Positions 6,327 to 13,436 of a stretch of 13,992 nucleotides of DNA are shown one piece after another. A model generated the notes under the pieces. It made no database searches and was not told where the DNA came from. It saw nothing but the letters and a program-made list of their open reading frames with translations. Position numbers and translations under genes: made by a program. The stretch is from an uncultured beta proteobacterium. GTDB taxonomy: Bacteria; Pseudomonadota; Gammaproteobacteria; Burkholderiales; Rhodocyclaceae. Numbering within the stretch: position 1 is the stretch's first letter; each line of letters begins with the position of its first letter. The stretch lies in assembly GCA_903917505.1 (NCBI GenBank), contig CAIXAY010000355.1, positions 1 through 13,992 on the forward strand. Reading direction: 5' to 3'.

Positions 6327-7003
6327 GACGGGGAAGACACCGGGCAAGTGGCGACTTTGCTCTCGGGCAGGGTATCGGCCAGGAGTTGGCGCAGCGTCTC
6401 GGCTTGCGTCTCCGGCCCCGATATTGCCAGCGCCGCAGACGTTGGCTTGCCTTCGCGCTCGCCTATCCGCGCCGACTTGACGCCCATGCCACGCAGCATT
6501 TCGAGCCGCGCCGCGGCCGCCTCCTTGCTGGAAAACAAGCCGAGTGAAATCGCCCGGTTCCGCGGCCCGTCTTCCTGGACGATAAAGAATTCGGGAACGC
6601 CCAGTCTTTTCAGTTCGGCGGCCTTGTTCTCGGCATCGCGCCTGCTGAGCAACGGCGGAATGAAAACCCAATAGCTCGCCCGGCTTTCGATCGCCGTGCG
6701 CTGCACCTTGAAAGCCGGCAGCTTCTCGGCGAGGCGGCTTTCGACGCGCTCGGCGTCGGCGATCGACAGGTCGTTCACCTGCAGGCAGATATCGCTGACC
6801 TTTTTTTCCACCGCCTTGACCGGTTTTTCAGGCTTGATCGCGGCCGCCTGCGCCTCGTCACGCGCCAGGATTCTGATCCGGTCGGCGAGCAATTGCTGCT
6901 GCACGCGCAGGGCGTCGGGATTCGACGCCATCTCGAAGTAGCCCTGCGTCCAGGCCAGAAACATCAGGTTGGCCAGGATCAACAGGAAGACGAAGGCGCG
7001 CAT
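6323..7003 (-). CDS. SPOR-domain membrane-anchored protein
   Basis: A 226-residue protein with one N-terminal membrane helix (residues 3-19, AFVFLLILANLMFLAW) and the rest probably periplasmic. After a Gln/Ala/Lys-rich linker (30-70) comes an SPOR-like fold around residues 107-182: SYWVFIPPL, RRDAENKAAELKRLGVPEFFIV, RNRAISLGLFSSKEAAAARLEMLRGMGV. SPOR domains bind denuded septal glycans, so a division-site or cell-wall role is plausible but inferred. Two cysteines (73 and 220) could form a disulfide. The ATG at 7003 is chosen because the membrane anchor starts there; GCGGAAA upstream is a modest ribosome site overlapping the end of trpB2. Its stop overlaps the coaE start. Confidence 0.88.
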   Translation of the reverse strand: MRAFVFLLILANLMFLAWTQGYFEMASNPDALRVQQQLLADRIRILARDEAQAAAIKPEKPVKAVEKKVSDICLQVNDLSIADAERVESRLAEKLPAFKVQRTAIESRASYWVFIPPLLSRRDAENKAAELKRLGVPEFFIVQEDGPRNRAISLGLFSSKEAAAARLEMLRGMGVKSARIGEREGKPTSAALAISGPETQAETLRQLLADTLPESKVATCPVSSPS

Positions 7004-7019
7004 GGGTCGCAGTTTCCGC

Positions 7020-8384
7020 TCAGGCGAACTTCGGCAGGTGTTGCAACGACGCCTTGATCGCTGCTTCCGGATAATCGAAATCTTCGAGTTCGCCGGCGAA
7101 ATAGCGGTCATACGAGGCCATGTCGAAATGGCCGTGGCCTGTCAGGTTGAGCAGGATGGTCTTGGTCTCGCCACTGGCTTTGCAGCGCAGAGCCTCGTCG
7201 ATGGCGGCGCGAATCGCGTGGTTCGATTCCGGCGCCGGGATCACGCCTTCGGCGTGCGCGAACATCACGCCGGCCTCGAAGGTGGCGAGTTGCGGCACCG
7301 CCAGCGCTTCGATCAGCCCTTCATGGTAAAGCTGCGAGACCAGCGGCGAAGCGCCGTGGTAACGCAGGCCGCCGGCATGAATGCCCGGCGGCATGAAGTC
7401 GTGGCCGAGCGTGTGCATTTTCATCAGCGGCGTGAAGCCCGAAGCGTCGCCGAAGTCGTAAGCATATTCGCCCTTGGTCAGCGAGGGGCAGGAACTCGGT
7501 TCGACCGCCACCAGGCGCACCGGCTTGCCATTGCGCCCGCCGGCGGCATTGTCGGCGACGAAGGGGAAAGCGATGCCGGCAAACGACGAGCCGCCGCCGC
7601 ACGGCGCAAAGATGACATCGGGCCAGTCGCCGGCAAGTTCGAACTGCTTCTTGGCTTCGAGGCCGATGATCGTCTGATGCAGCGCGACGTGGTTGAGCAC
7701 CGAGCCGAGCGCATAGTTGGTGTCGGCGCGCGATGCTGCCTCCTCGACGGCCTCGGAGATCGCCAGCCCGAGCGATCCCATGTTGTTGGCATCCTTGGCG
7801 AGCGCATCGCGGCCGGTCTGCGTCATCTGCGACGGGCTGGAAAAAACTTCGGCGCCCCAGGTCTGCATCATCGAGCGGCGGTAAGGCTTTTGCCGGTAGC
7901 TGACCCCGACCATGAAGACGCGCACTTCGATGCCGAACATCTGCCCGGCCAGCGCCATCGAGCAGCCCCATTGCCCGGCGCCCGTCTCGGTGGTGATGCG
8001 CTTGATCCCGGCCTGCTTGTTGTAATAGGCCTGGGCGACGGCGGTATTGGGCTTGTGCGAACCGGCCGGCGAAACGCTCTCGTTCTTGTAATAGATGCGC
8101 GCCGGCGTGCCGAGCATGGCTTCGAGCCGCGCCGCGCGCACCAGCGGCGACGGGCGCCACAGGCGATAGATTTCGCGCACCGGCTGCGGAATCGGAATCC
8201 AGCGCTCGGCCGACATTTCCTGTTCGAGAATGGCCCTCGGAAAGATCGCGCCCATCTGCTCCGGCGTCGCCGGCCGGCCATCCGGGCCGAGCGGCGGCAG
8301 CGGCGGATTGGGCATGTCGGCGACGACGTTGTACCAGTGCGTCGGAATTTCGGATTGAGGCAGAACAAAGCGCAGCGATTCCAT
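7020..8384 (-). CDS. trpB2: TrpB2-type tryptophan synthase beta-like PLP enzyme
   Basis: A 454-residue PLP enzyme of the TrpB2 branch, longer than ordinary TrpB (about 400). It is expected to condense indole and serine to tryptophan, or to carry out a related beta-replacement, usually without TrpA. Seen: RPSPL (77-81), PAGSHKPNTA with the PLP Lys111, TETGAGQWG (132-140), and the phosphate loop CGGGSS (262-267). The TrpB2 N-terminal extension includes PIPQPVREIYRLWRPSPL. The C-terminal GHGHFDMASYDRYFAG is also family-typical. The ATG at 8384 has a strong AGGGAG four bases upstream. No trpA, trpC or trpF is nearby; the gene sits between coaX and the SPOR gene. The family call is firm; the in vivo substrate is not known from sequence. 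Confidence 0.94.
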   Translation of the reverse strand: MESLRFVLPQSEIPTHWYNVVADMPNPPLPPLGPDGRPATPEQMGAIFPRAILEQEMSAERWIPIPQPVREIYRLWRPSPLVRAARLEAMLGTPARIYYKNESVSPAGSHKPNTAVAQAYYNKQAGIKRITTETGAGQWGCSMALAGQMFGIEVRVFMVGVSYRQKPYRRSMMQTWGAEVFSSPSQMTQTGRDALAKDANNMGSLGLAISEAVEEAASRADTNYALGSVLNHVALHQTIIGLEAKKQFELAGDWPDVIFAPCGGGSSFAGIAFPFVADNAAGGRNGKPVRLVAVEPSSCPSLTKGEYAYDFGDASGFTPLMKMHTLGHDFMPPGIHAGGLRYHGASPLVSQLYHEGLIEALAVPQLATFEAGVMFAHAEGVIPAPESNHAIRAAIDEALRCKASGETKTILLNLTGHGHFDMASYDRYFAGELEDFDYPEAAIKASLQHLPKFA

Positions 8385-8388
8385 GAGG

Positions 8389-8426
8389 CTCCCTAAAGTT
8401 CTTCTGTTCGAAAAAACGAAAGTATA
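8389..8426 (-). promoter_or_regulatory. Candidate -10 element and ribosome site before trpB2
   Basis: In the 91-base gap after coaX, the minus strand carries TATACT (8426-8421), a good -10 box, but only a poor -35 at the expected distance. AGGGAG (8394-8389) is the ribosome site for trpB2. Transcription from here would start near 8414 and could serve trpB2 through yacG. Found by eye. Confidence 0.35.
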
Positions 8427-8475
8427 GCGCTACGCAACACCGGCGGCAGCGCTCGCGCCGTCCCGACTAGTCCGA

Positions 8476-9195
8476 TCAAAGCGATGCACCGAAGCGCAAC
8501 AATCCTTCAAGGATCAGGTTGTCGATCAATTCGAACGGAATGCTCAGGAGCGGGGCGAGGCGTTGCGCGGCGCCGCCGGTGAGCAGACAGAGCGCTCCCG
8601 GCTCGCCGGCGATTTCGCCGAACATGCGCTCGATGGCGCCGATCTGGGCGTGCAGGCAGCCGCTGGTGATGGCATCCACGGTGTTGCGCGGCGCGCGGCA
8701 ATACTGGCCGTCGGCGAGCGGCAGCTGCGCCGTGTTGCGCGCCAGCGAAGCGCGCATCAGGTCGAAGCCGGGCAGGATCAGGCCGCCGCGGAAGACGCCC
8801 GCGCCGTCGAGCCAGTCGACGGTCGTCGCCGTTCCCGCGCAGACCACCAGGCAGGCGCCGGCAACCCGCCCGCGCGCGCCGATCAGCGCCGCCCAGCGGT
8901 CGGCGCCGAGGCGCTCGGGCTGCTCGTAAGCGTTGCGCACGCCACAGGCGGCGGCGCTGCCGCGCAGCCAAAGCGGCGCTGCATGGCGGCTGCCCAGGGC
9001 CGCGGCAATTTCACTCTCGACCGCGCTGCCGGCGACGTTGCAGCCGACGACGCGCGCGGCCTCCGGCCACTGGGCGCCCAGTTCGGCCAGTTGCGCGGCC
9101 GCGCCGGTCGGCAGCGCGCCTTGCGCGACCCATGCGGCGCCGTCGTGCACGCCCCACTTGATGCGCGTGTTGCCGGCGTCGATGGCGATCAGCAT
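8476..9195 (-). CDS. coaX: Type III pantothenate kinase (CoaX)
   Basis: Catalyses the first committed step of coenzyme A synthesis, phosphorylating pantothenate; type III enzymes are ASKHA-fold and not feedback-inhibited by CoA. The 239-residue protein has the N-terminal phosphate motif IAIDAGNT with Asp6, GADRW (97-101) with catalytic Asp99, CAGTATTVD (119-127), GGLILPG (137-143), NTVDAITSG (171-179) and LTGGAA (205-210). Its ATG overlaps the birA stop by 7 bases, so it is coupled to birA; birA-coaX is a common pair in betaproteobacteria. No ribosome site is evident, which fits coupling. A 91-base gap separates it from trpB2. Confidence 0.96.
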   Translation of the reverse strand: MLIAIDAGNTRIKWGVHDGAAWVAQGALPTGAAAQLAELGAQWPEAARVVGCNVAGSAVESEIAAALGSRHAAPLWLRGSAAACGVRNAYEQPERLGADRWAALIGARGRVAGACLVVCAGTATTVDWLDGAGVFRGGLILPGFDLMRASLARNTAQLPLADGQYCRAPRNTVDAITSGCLHAQIGAIERMFGEIAGEPGALCLLTGGAAQRLAPLLSIPFELIDNLILEGLLRFGASL

Positions 9196-9998
9196 GGGCG
9201 CAGTGATACATCACCGGACAGACAGCGCTGCATGCCTGCGGCGGTGCGCAGCAGCAAGGCGCCGTCGTAATCCGCGCCGCAGCAGATGCCTTCCATCTCG
9301 AGCCGGCCGTCACGCAGGACACGCACCGGCCGGTCCTGCCACGCATGGTGCGCCTGCCACTCGTCGCGAAGCACGGCAAAGCCGCCGTTCGCGAAGCGGT
9401 CGAAAACGCCGGCCAGCTTGATCAGGAGTTGCGCCAGCAGGACATCCCGTTGGGGCAGGGGCGCAATGATGCGATCGAGCGCCGCCGGCGGCAGGGCAAA
9501 GCCTTCGCCATCTTTGATATTCGACGCAAGGCTCAGATTGAGTCCGATGCCGATCACCGCGAGTGCGCTATCGGCGTCGTTCTCCAGCTCGACAAGAATG
9601 CCGCCGAGCTTGCCATCGTCATGGACGATGTCGTTCGGCCACTTCAGCCCGATTGCCGCTGCGCCGCATGTCTCGAGCGCCTGTGCGACCGCGAGGCCGA
9701 CCGCCAGCGACAACCCCGACAGTCGTTCGATGCCGCCGGCAAAGCGCCACAGCACCGAAAAAGTAAGGCTGGCTTCCGGCTCCGCCAGCCAGCTGCGCCC
9801 GCGGCTGCCGCGCCCGGCCGTCTGCCGCTGCGCAACGATGACGCTGCCGGCTGGCGCGCCGCAATCGGCACGTTCAAGCAGCAGCGTATTCGTCGATTCG
9901 CACTCGGCGATCGAATCGACCGCGAAACGCCCGCGCGCTGCGCCGAGCAGCGAGGGCAGAAGCAGCGGGTTGATCAGCAGTGAAGGCGAGGCAGTCAT
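9189..9998 (-). CDS. birA: Biotin-[acetyl-CoA-carboxylase] ligase (BirA), catalytic type
   Basis: Activates biotin as biotinyl-AMP and attaches it to the biotin carrier protein of acetyl-CoA carboxylase. The 269-residue protein has ESTN (34-37), the biotinyl-AMP loop GRGSRGRSW (62-70), KWPND (119-123), and GKLGGILVE (129-137) with Lys130 at the catalytic lysine position. A small C-terminal SH3-like domain follows. It begins almost directly with the ligase domain, so it lacks the N-terminal winged helix that makes E. coli BirA a repressor. The start at 9998 (ATG) is chosen by protein fit; a GTG at 10010 adds four residues. Neither has a good ribosome site. A weak -10-like TACGATAAT lies upstream near 10030. 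Confidence 0.94.
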   Translation of the reverse strand: MTASPSLLINPLLLPSLLGAARGRFAVDSIAECESTNTLLLERADCGAPAGSVIVAQRQTAGRGSRGRSWLAEPEASLTFSVLWRFAGGIERLSGLSLAVGLAVAQALETCGAAAIGLKWPNDIVHDDGKLGGILVELENDADSALAVIGIGLNLSLASNIKDGEGFALPPAALDRIIAPLPQRDVLLAQLLIKLAGVFDRFANGGFAVLRDEWQAHHAWQDRPVRVLRDGRLEMEGICCGADYDGALLLRTAAGMQRCLSGDVSLRPC

Positions 9999-10170
9999 TG
10001 GGCAGGCCACAACATAACGCCGCCATTATCGTAGAAAATTCGCCCGACCACGAAGCGCACGAAGAATATTCAGGGTGACGAACCACAATGAGCGCTTACG
10101 AGCGACGCGCTTTCATCGGCGCGGTCACCGACCCGAATCCAGCGTGCGTGCTTCGAATCGAATGAACGGA

Positions 10171-11595
10171 TTAGCCCTGAGCGCGCTCCGCATCGTCGGC
10201 GCGCGCGGCATCGAGACCGAGTTCCTGGATCTTGCGCGTGATGGTGTTGCGGCCGATGCCGAGCGCCTGCGCCGCCTCGATACGCCGCCCGCCGGTATGC
10301 GCCAGGGCGCGGGTAATCAGGACGCGTTCGAAGTTGTCCATCAGTTTCTCGTGAACCTGGCCCTCGCCGCCCGACAGCAGGCGGTCCACTTCCATCGCCA
10401 GGCCGCTCTCCCAGTCGGACGCCGCGGCCAAGGTCACCGAGTCACGCAATTCGGCCGGCAGGTCGGCGACATCGACCTGCTGCCCGGGCGCCATGACCGT
10501 CAGCCAATGGCAGATATTTTCAAGCTGCCGCACGTTGCCGGGAAAATCGAGTGAGGCCAGATACTTGAGCGCCGCGTCGGAGAAGCGCTTGCCCTCGACG
10601 CCGAGATCCTGCGCGCTCTTCTGCAGGAAATGGCGCGCCAGGATCGGAATGTCTTCGCGCCGCTCGCGCAAGCTCGGCAGGCGCACGCGGATCACGTTGA
10701 GACGGTGAAAGAGGTCCTCGCGGAACAAGCCGTCCTTGACGCGCGCCTCGAGATTCTGGTGCGTTGCGGCGATGATGCGCACGTTGGCCTTGAGCGGCGA
10801 GTGGCCGCCAACGCGGTAGTAGTTGCCATCGGAGAGCACGCGCAGGAGCCGCGTCTGCAATTCCGATGGCATATCCCCGATTTCATCGAGAAACAGCGTG
10901 CCGCCCTCAGCCTGCTCGAAACGTCCACGCCGCTGCGCGGCCGCGCCGGTAAAGGCGCCGCGTTCGTGGCCGAAGAGTTCGGATTCGAGCAGGTCCTTCG
11001 GGATGGCCGCGGTGTTGATGGCGATGAAGGGCTTGTCCGAGCGCGGGCTGTGCCGATGCACGGCGCGCGCCACGAGTTCCTTGCCCGATCCCGATTCGCC
11101 GGTGATCATCACCGTCGCATTCGACTGGCTCAGGCGGCCGATGGCGCGGAACACCTCCTGCATCGCCGGCGCCTGCCCGAGGATTTCGGGAACCAGCCCG
11201 ACTTCGCCGGCCGCACCGACCTGGTGCAAGCTCTCGTCGATCGCCCGGCGGATCAGTTCGAGCGCCTGATCGACATCGAACGGTTTGGGCAGGTACTCGA
11301 AGGCGCCGCCCTGGAAAGCCGCGACCGCGCTGTCGAGGTCCGAATACGCGGTCATGATGATGACCGGCAGCGCCGGGAAACGCAGCTTGAACTTCTTGAG
11401 CAGATCGAGCCCCGACTCGCCCGGCATGCGGATGTCCGAGACCAGGACCTGCGGCGGTTCAACGCCGAGGTCGAGTTGCGACAAGGCCTCGCTGGCCGAG
11501 GCAAAGCTCTTGAAAGGCACTTGTTCGCGCGCCAGCGTCTTTTCGAGCACCCAGCGAATCGACTTGTCGTCGTCGACAATCCAGACCGGTTTCAT
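10171..11595 (-). CDS. ntrC: Nitrogen regulation response regulator NtrC (NR(I))
   Basis: Sigma-54-dependent activator of nitrogen-scavenging genes, phosphorylated by NtrB. The 474-residue protein begins WIVDDDKSIRWVLEKTL, with Asp54 as the phosphorylation site in the receiver domain (1-120). The AAA+ domain carries Walker A GESGSGKE (166-173), the sigma-54 contact loop ELFGHERGAFTGA (206-218), Walker B GGTLFLDEIGD (231-241) and an arginine-rich LNVIRVRLPSLRER segment. The C-terminal Fis-type HTH spans about 423-461 (AAQALGIGRNTITRKIQELG). Length and order match E. coli NtrC (469). The ATG at 11595 is preferred because receivers start here; a GTG at 11613 is possible. It follows ntrB by 54 bases. 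It is the likely activator of the sigma-54 promoter before amt. Confidence 0.97.
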   Translation of the reverse strand: MKPVWIVDDDKSIRWVLEKTLAREQVPFKSFASASEALSQLDLGVEPPQVLVSDIRMPGESGLDLLKKFKLRFPALPVIIMTAYSDLDSAVAAFQGGAFEYLPKPFDVDQALELIRRAIDESLHQVGAAGEVGLVPEILGQAPAMQEVFRAIGRLSQSNATVMITGESGSGKELVARAVHRHSPRSDKPFIAINTAAIPKDLLESELFGHERGAFTGAAAQRRGRFEQAEGGTLFLDEIGDMPSELQTRLLRVLSDGNYYRVGGHSPLKANVRIIAATHQNLEARVKDGLFREDLFHRLNVIRVRLPSLRERREDIPILARHFLQKSAQDLGVEGKRFSDAALKYLASLDFPGNVRQLENICHWLTVMAPGQQVDVADLPAELRDSVTLAAASDWESGLAMEVDRLLSGGEGQVHEKLMDNFERVLITRALAHTGGRRIEAAQALGIGRNTITRKIQELGLDAARADDAERAQG

Positions 11596-11649
11596 TGATG
11601 TTTCAGACCTCACGAAGACTATGGACTGCTTAGAGCAAATAGCTTGCCA

Positions 11650-12744
11650 CTAAGCGCCCAAAGGCGTACCCAGCGGCAGGCGTATGGTAAAACAGGTGTA
11701 GCCGGGGCGGCTCTGGCACTCGATCGTCCCCTGGTGCTGCTGCACAAAGCTTTGCGCCAGCGTCAGGCCGAGGCCGCTGCCGCCTTCGTGGCCCGAGACC
11801 AGCGGATAGAACATGCGCTCGCGGATGTCGTCGTCAATGCCGGGGCCGTCGTCGATAACCTGCAATTCAAGCGCCAGGCGATAACGCCGCTTGGCCAGCG
11901 TGACCTGCCGCGCAGCGCGCGTGCGCAGCGTGATCTTTCCCGAGTGCGATTCGCCGCCGGATGATCGCTTGATGGCTTGCGCGGCATTGCGCGCGATATT
12001 CAAAACCGCCTGAATCAGCTGCTCGCGATCACCGACCAGCTCGGGCAGGCTGGTGTCGTAGTCGCGCTGCACGCTGAGGGTCTGCAAGAATTCGGCGTTC
12101 AGCAGGCTGCGCACCCGTTCAAGGATTTCATGGATATTGACCGGGCCCGGCTGCATCGGCCGGTGCGGCGACAGGAGGCGTTTCATCAGATCCTGCAGGC
12201 GATCGGTTTCCTTGATGATGACCTGGGTGTACTCGCGCAGTCCGGGGTTATTGAGCTCGTGTTCGAGCAGCTGCGCGGCACCGCGTATGCCGCCGAGCGG
12301 ATTCTTGATTTCGTGGGCCAGATTGCGGATCAGTTCGCGGCTGGCCAGCTGGTCGGCAATCTGGCGCTCTTCGCGCGAGGCCTTGAGCTGCTGATCGATC
12401 GGCCACAGTTCGACAAGCAGCCTGGCCTCGGCGGTTTCGGTCGGATTGACCGTGCAGTTCAGATGCAACAGGACGCCGTCATTGCGTCGCAGTTCTATGC
12501 TCTGGCCGGTGTAGCTCCAGCCGTGCCTGAAGGCGTTGTCGAGGGCCTCCTGCAGGGCGCCGCGGCAATCGACGACACTGTCGAGGCGCGCTCCGGCCGC
12601 GGCCTTGCTGCTGATCGCCAGGAGATGCTCTGCGGCGGAGTTCATGTAGCGGATGGCAAAGTTCTCGTCGACCAGAATCACAGACGAGGACAGCAGATCG
12701 AGCCCGGCGAAGGGATTAGGCACGGTTTCAGGCATGCGCGACAT
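11650..12744 (-). CDS. ntrB: Nitrogen regulation sensor kinase NtrB (NR(II))
   Basis: Cytoplasmic histidine kinase/phosphatase that sets NtrC phosphorylation in response to PII protein and glutamine. The 364-residue protein has an N-terminal PAS-like domain (about 13-120, VILVDENFAIRYMNSAAEHLL). The H-box HEIKNPLGGIRGAAQLL follows, with His144 as the phosphoacceptor. The ATPase domain shows the N-box NIARNAAQA (249-257, Asn253), G1 DDGPGID (298-304) and G2 GGSGLGL (321-327). No membrane helix is present, as expected. The ATG at 12744 lies 26 bases after the DUF4124 gene; an ATG at 12735 is an alternative, and neither has a clear ribosome site. It is probably co-transcribed with the DUF4124 gene and ntrC. 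Confidence 0.97.
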   Translation of the reverse strand: MSRMPETVPNPFAGLDLLSSSVILVDENFAIRYMNSAAEHLLAISSKAAAGARLDSVVDCRGALQEALDNAFRHGWSYTGQSIELRRNDGVLLHLNCTVNPTETAEARLLVELWPIDQQLKASREERQIADQLASRELIRNLAHEIKNPLGGIRGAAQLLEHELNNPGLREYTQVIIKETDRLQDLMKRLLSPHRPMQPGPVNIHEILERVRSLLNAEFLQTLSVQRDYDTSLPELVGDREQLIQAVLNIARNAAQAIKRSSGGESHSGKITLRTRAARQVTLAKRRYRLALELQVIDDGPGIDDDIRERMFYPLVSGHEGGSGLGLTLAQSFVQQHQGTIECQSRPGYTCFTIRLPLGTPLGA

Positions 12745-12770
12745 TCATCAGTGAGCGTGCCGATCGGGCA

Positions 12771-13277
12771 TCAGCGCAGATTGGAAATTTCTTTCTGGAT
12801 GGCCTCGATATTGCGCTCGTGCAAGGCCACCTTGTCGCGAAAAGGCTGCACGCGCTCGTCGACCTTGCCGCCACTGACTCCGCCACCGCCCTTGAATTGC
12901 ATGCGCTCGCTGGGCAGCACGGTGGCTTCCTGTTCAGCAAGATCCTTTTTCGCCTGTTCGAGATTTTTCTGCTCGGCGCTAAGCTCGCTTTCCAGGATGC
13001 GCCGGCGATCATTGTCGCGAGCTTTCTGGGCGTTGTCGTCCACCTTGGGGAAAGTGGACGGCGTCGGCGCCTTTGCAGCCGCTTTGGCCGCCGGAGGCGG
13101 GGCAGCAACCGCACCCAGATCCATCGCCGTGCACTTGGCGCCTTTCTCCGATGACTTGATATTGGAGAACGATTTGTGCCCGCTCTCGTCGACGCACTGG
13201 TACATGACATCCGCCTGAGCCGGCTGCGCGGCCAGGAAGAGCAATGCGATCGGAAAACATAGCCTGGGAACGTTCAT
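12771..13277 (-). CDS. DUF4124 secreted protein with coiled coil
   Basis: A 168-residue exported protein of unknown function. Residues 1-22 are a signal peptide (hydrophobic core IALLFLAA, cleavage after AQA). The mature part opens with VMYQCVDESGHKSFSN, the DUF4124 motif with paired cysteines (28 and 49). An Ala/Pro-rich linker (56-76) follows, then charged coiled-coil segments (about 83-117 and 145-168) with a Gly-rich patch between (130-137). The ATG at 13277 is chosen because AGGA lies five bases before it; the ATG at 13283 overlaps that ribosome site. The gene lies between glnA and ntrB, an arrangement I recall from other betaproteobacteria. It has its own candidate promoter behind the glnA terminator. 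No function should be assumed. Confidence 0.9.
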   Translation of the reverse strand: MNVPRLCFPIALLFLAAQPAQADVMYQCVDESGHKSFSNIKSSEKGAKCTAMDLGAVAAPPPAAKAAAKAPTPSTFPKVDDNAQKARDNDRRRILESELSAEQKNLEQAKKDLAEQEATVLPSERMQFKGGGGVSGGKVDERVQPFRDKVALHERNIEAIQKEISNLR

Positions 13278-13293
13278 CACCATCCTATCAATC

Positions 13294-13307
13294 GATGCGG
13301 GCGCATC
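13294..13307. repeat. Leader hairpin before the DUF4124 gene
   Basis: GATGCG-GG-CGCATC is a perfect 6-bp inverted repeat with a two-base centre. It lies in the predicted leader RNA, ending 11 bases upstream of the AGGA ribosome site region. It has no T-run. It could affect translation or be incidental. Confidence 0.4.
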
Positions 13308-13329
13308 CTGAGTTCAATCACCGCTAATC

Positions 13330-13358
13330 AGTGTATTGGATGGCCCGCTGAAATACAA
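13330..13358 (-). promoter_or_regulatory. Candidate sigma-70 promoter for the DUF4124-ntrB-ntrC unit
   Basis: On the minus strand, TTGTAT (13358-13353), a 17-base spacer and TACACT (13335-13330) form a plausible -35/-10 pair. It lies just downstream of the glnA terminator and about 50 bases before the DUF4124 start. This would give ntrBC a constitutive level independent of glnA. Confidence 0.45.
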
Positions 13359-13384
13359 ACGCGCGAACTGCCGTGTCGGTGCAC

Positions 13385-13413
13385 AAAAAAAGGACGGGCA
13401 CGCCCGTCCTTTT
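13385..13413 (-). terminator. Rho-independent terminator of glnA
   Basis: GGACGGGC and GCCCGTCC (13392-13399 and 13402-13409) form a perfect 8-bp GC-rich stem with a two-base loop, extended by flanking A/T pairs to 12 bp. In the glnA transcript it is followed by seven U residues (13391-13385). It lies 24 bases after the glnA stop. The A-runs on the other side are shorter, so the minus-strand direction is favoured. Confidence 0.92.
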
Positions 13414-13436
13414 GCTTGGCTCACGCTAAAAACGCA

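Noticed and set aside
6327..6671. Upstream extension of the coaE frame
   Set aside because: It overlaps the SPOR gene in another frame, and CoaE proteins begin directly at the P-loop region, which matches the GTG at 6326.
6969..8396. A 475-codon open frame on the plus strand opposite trpB2
   Set aside because: Its Arg/His-rich composition is typical of antisense shadows, and trpB2 has full family motifs and a ribosome site on the other strand.
10011..10170. Gap between birA and ntrC examined for a terminator or small gene
   Set aside because: GC-rich short stems occur, but none has a T-run, and no open frame has a ribosome site or plausible composition.
11977..13218. A 413-codon open frame on the plus strand opposite ntrB and the DUF4124 gene
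   Set aside because: It spans two real genes and their intergenic gap in antisense and shows no domain.
13379..13384. GTGCAC palindrome beside the glnA terminator as an NtrC site
   Set aside because: Only one half-site is present and it adjoins the terminator, not a sigma-54 promoter.
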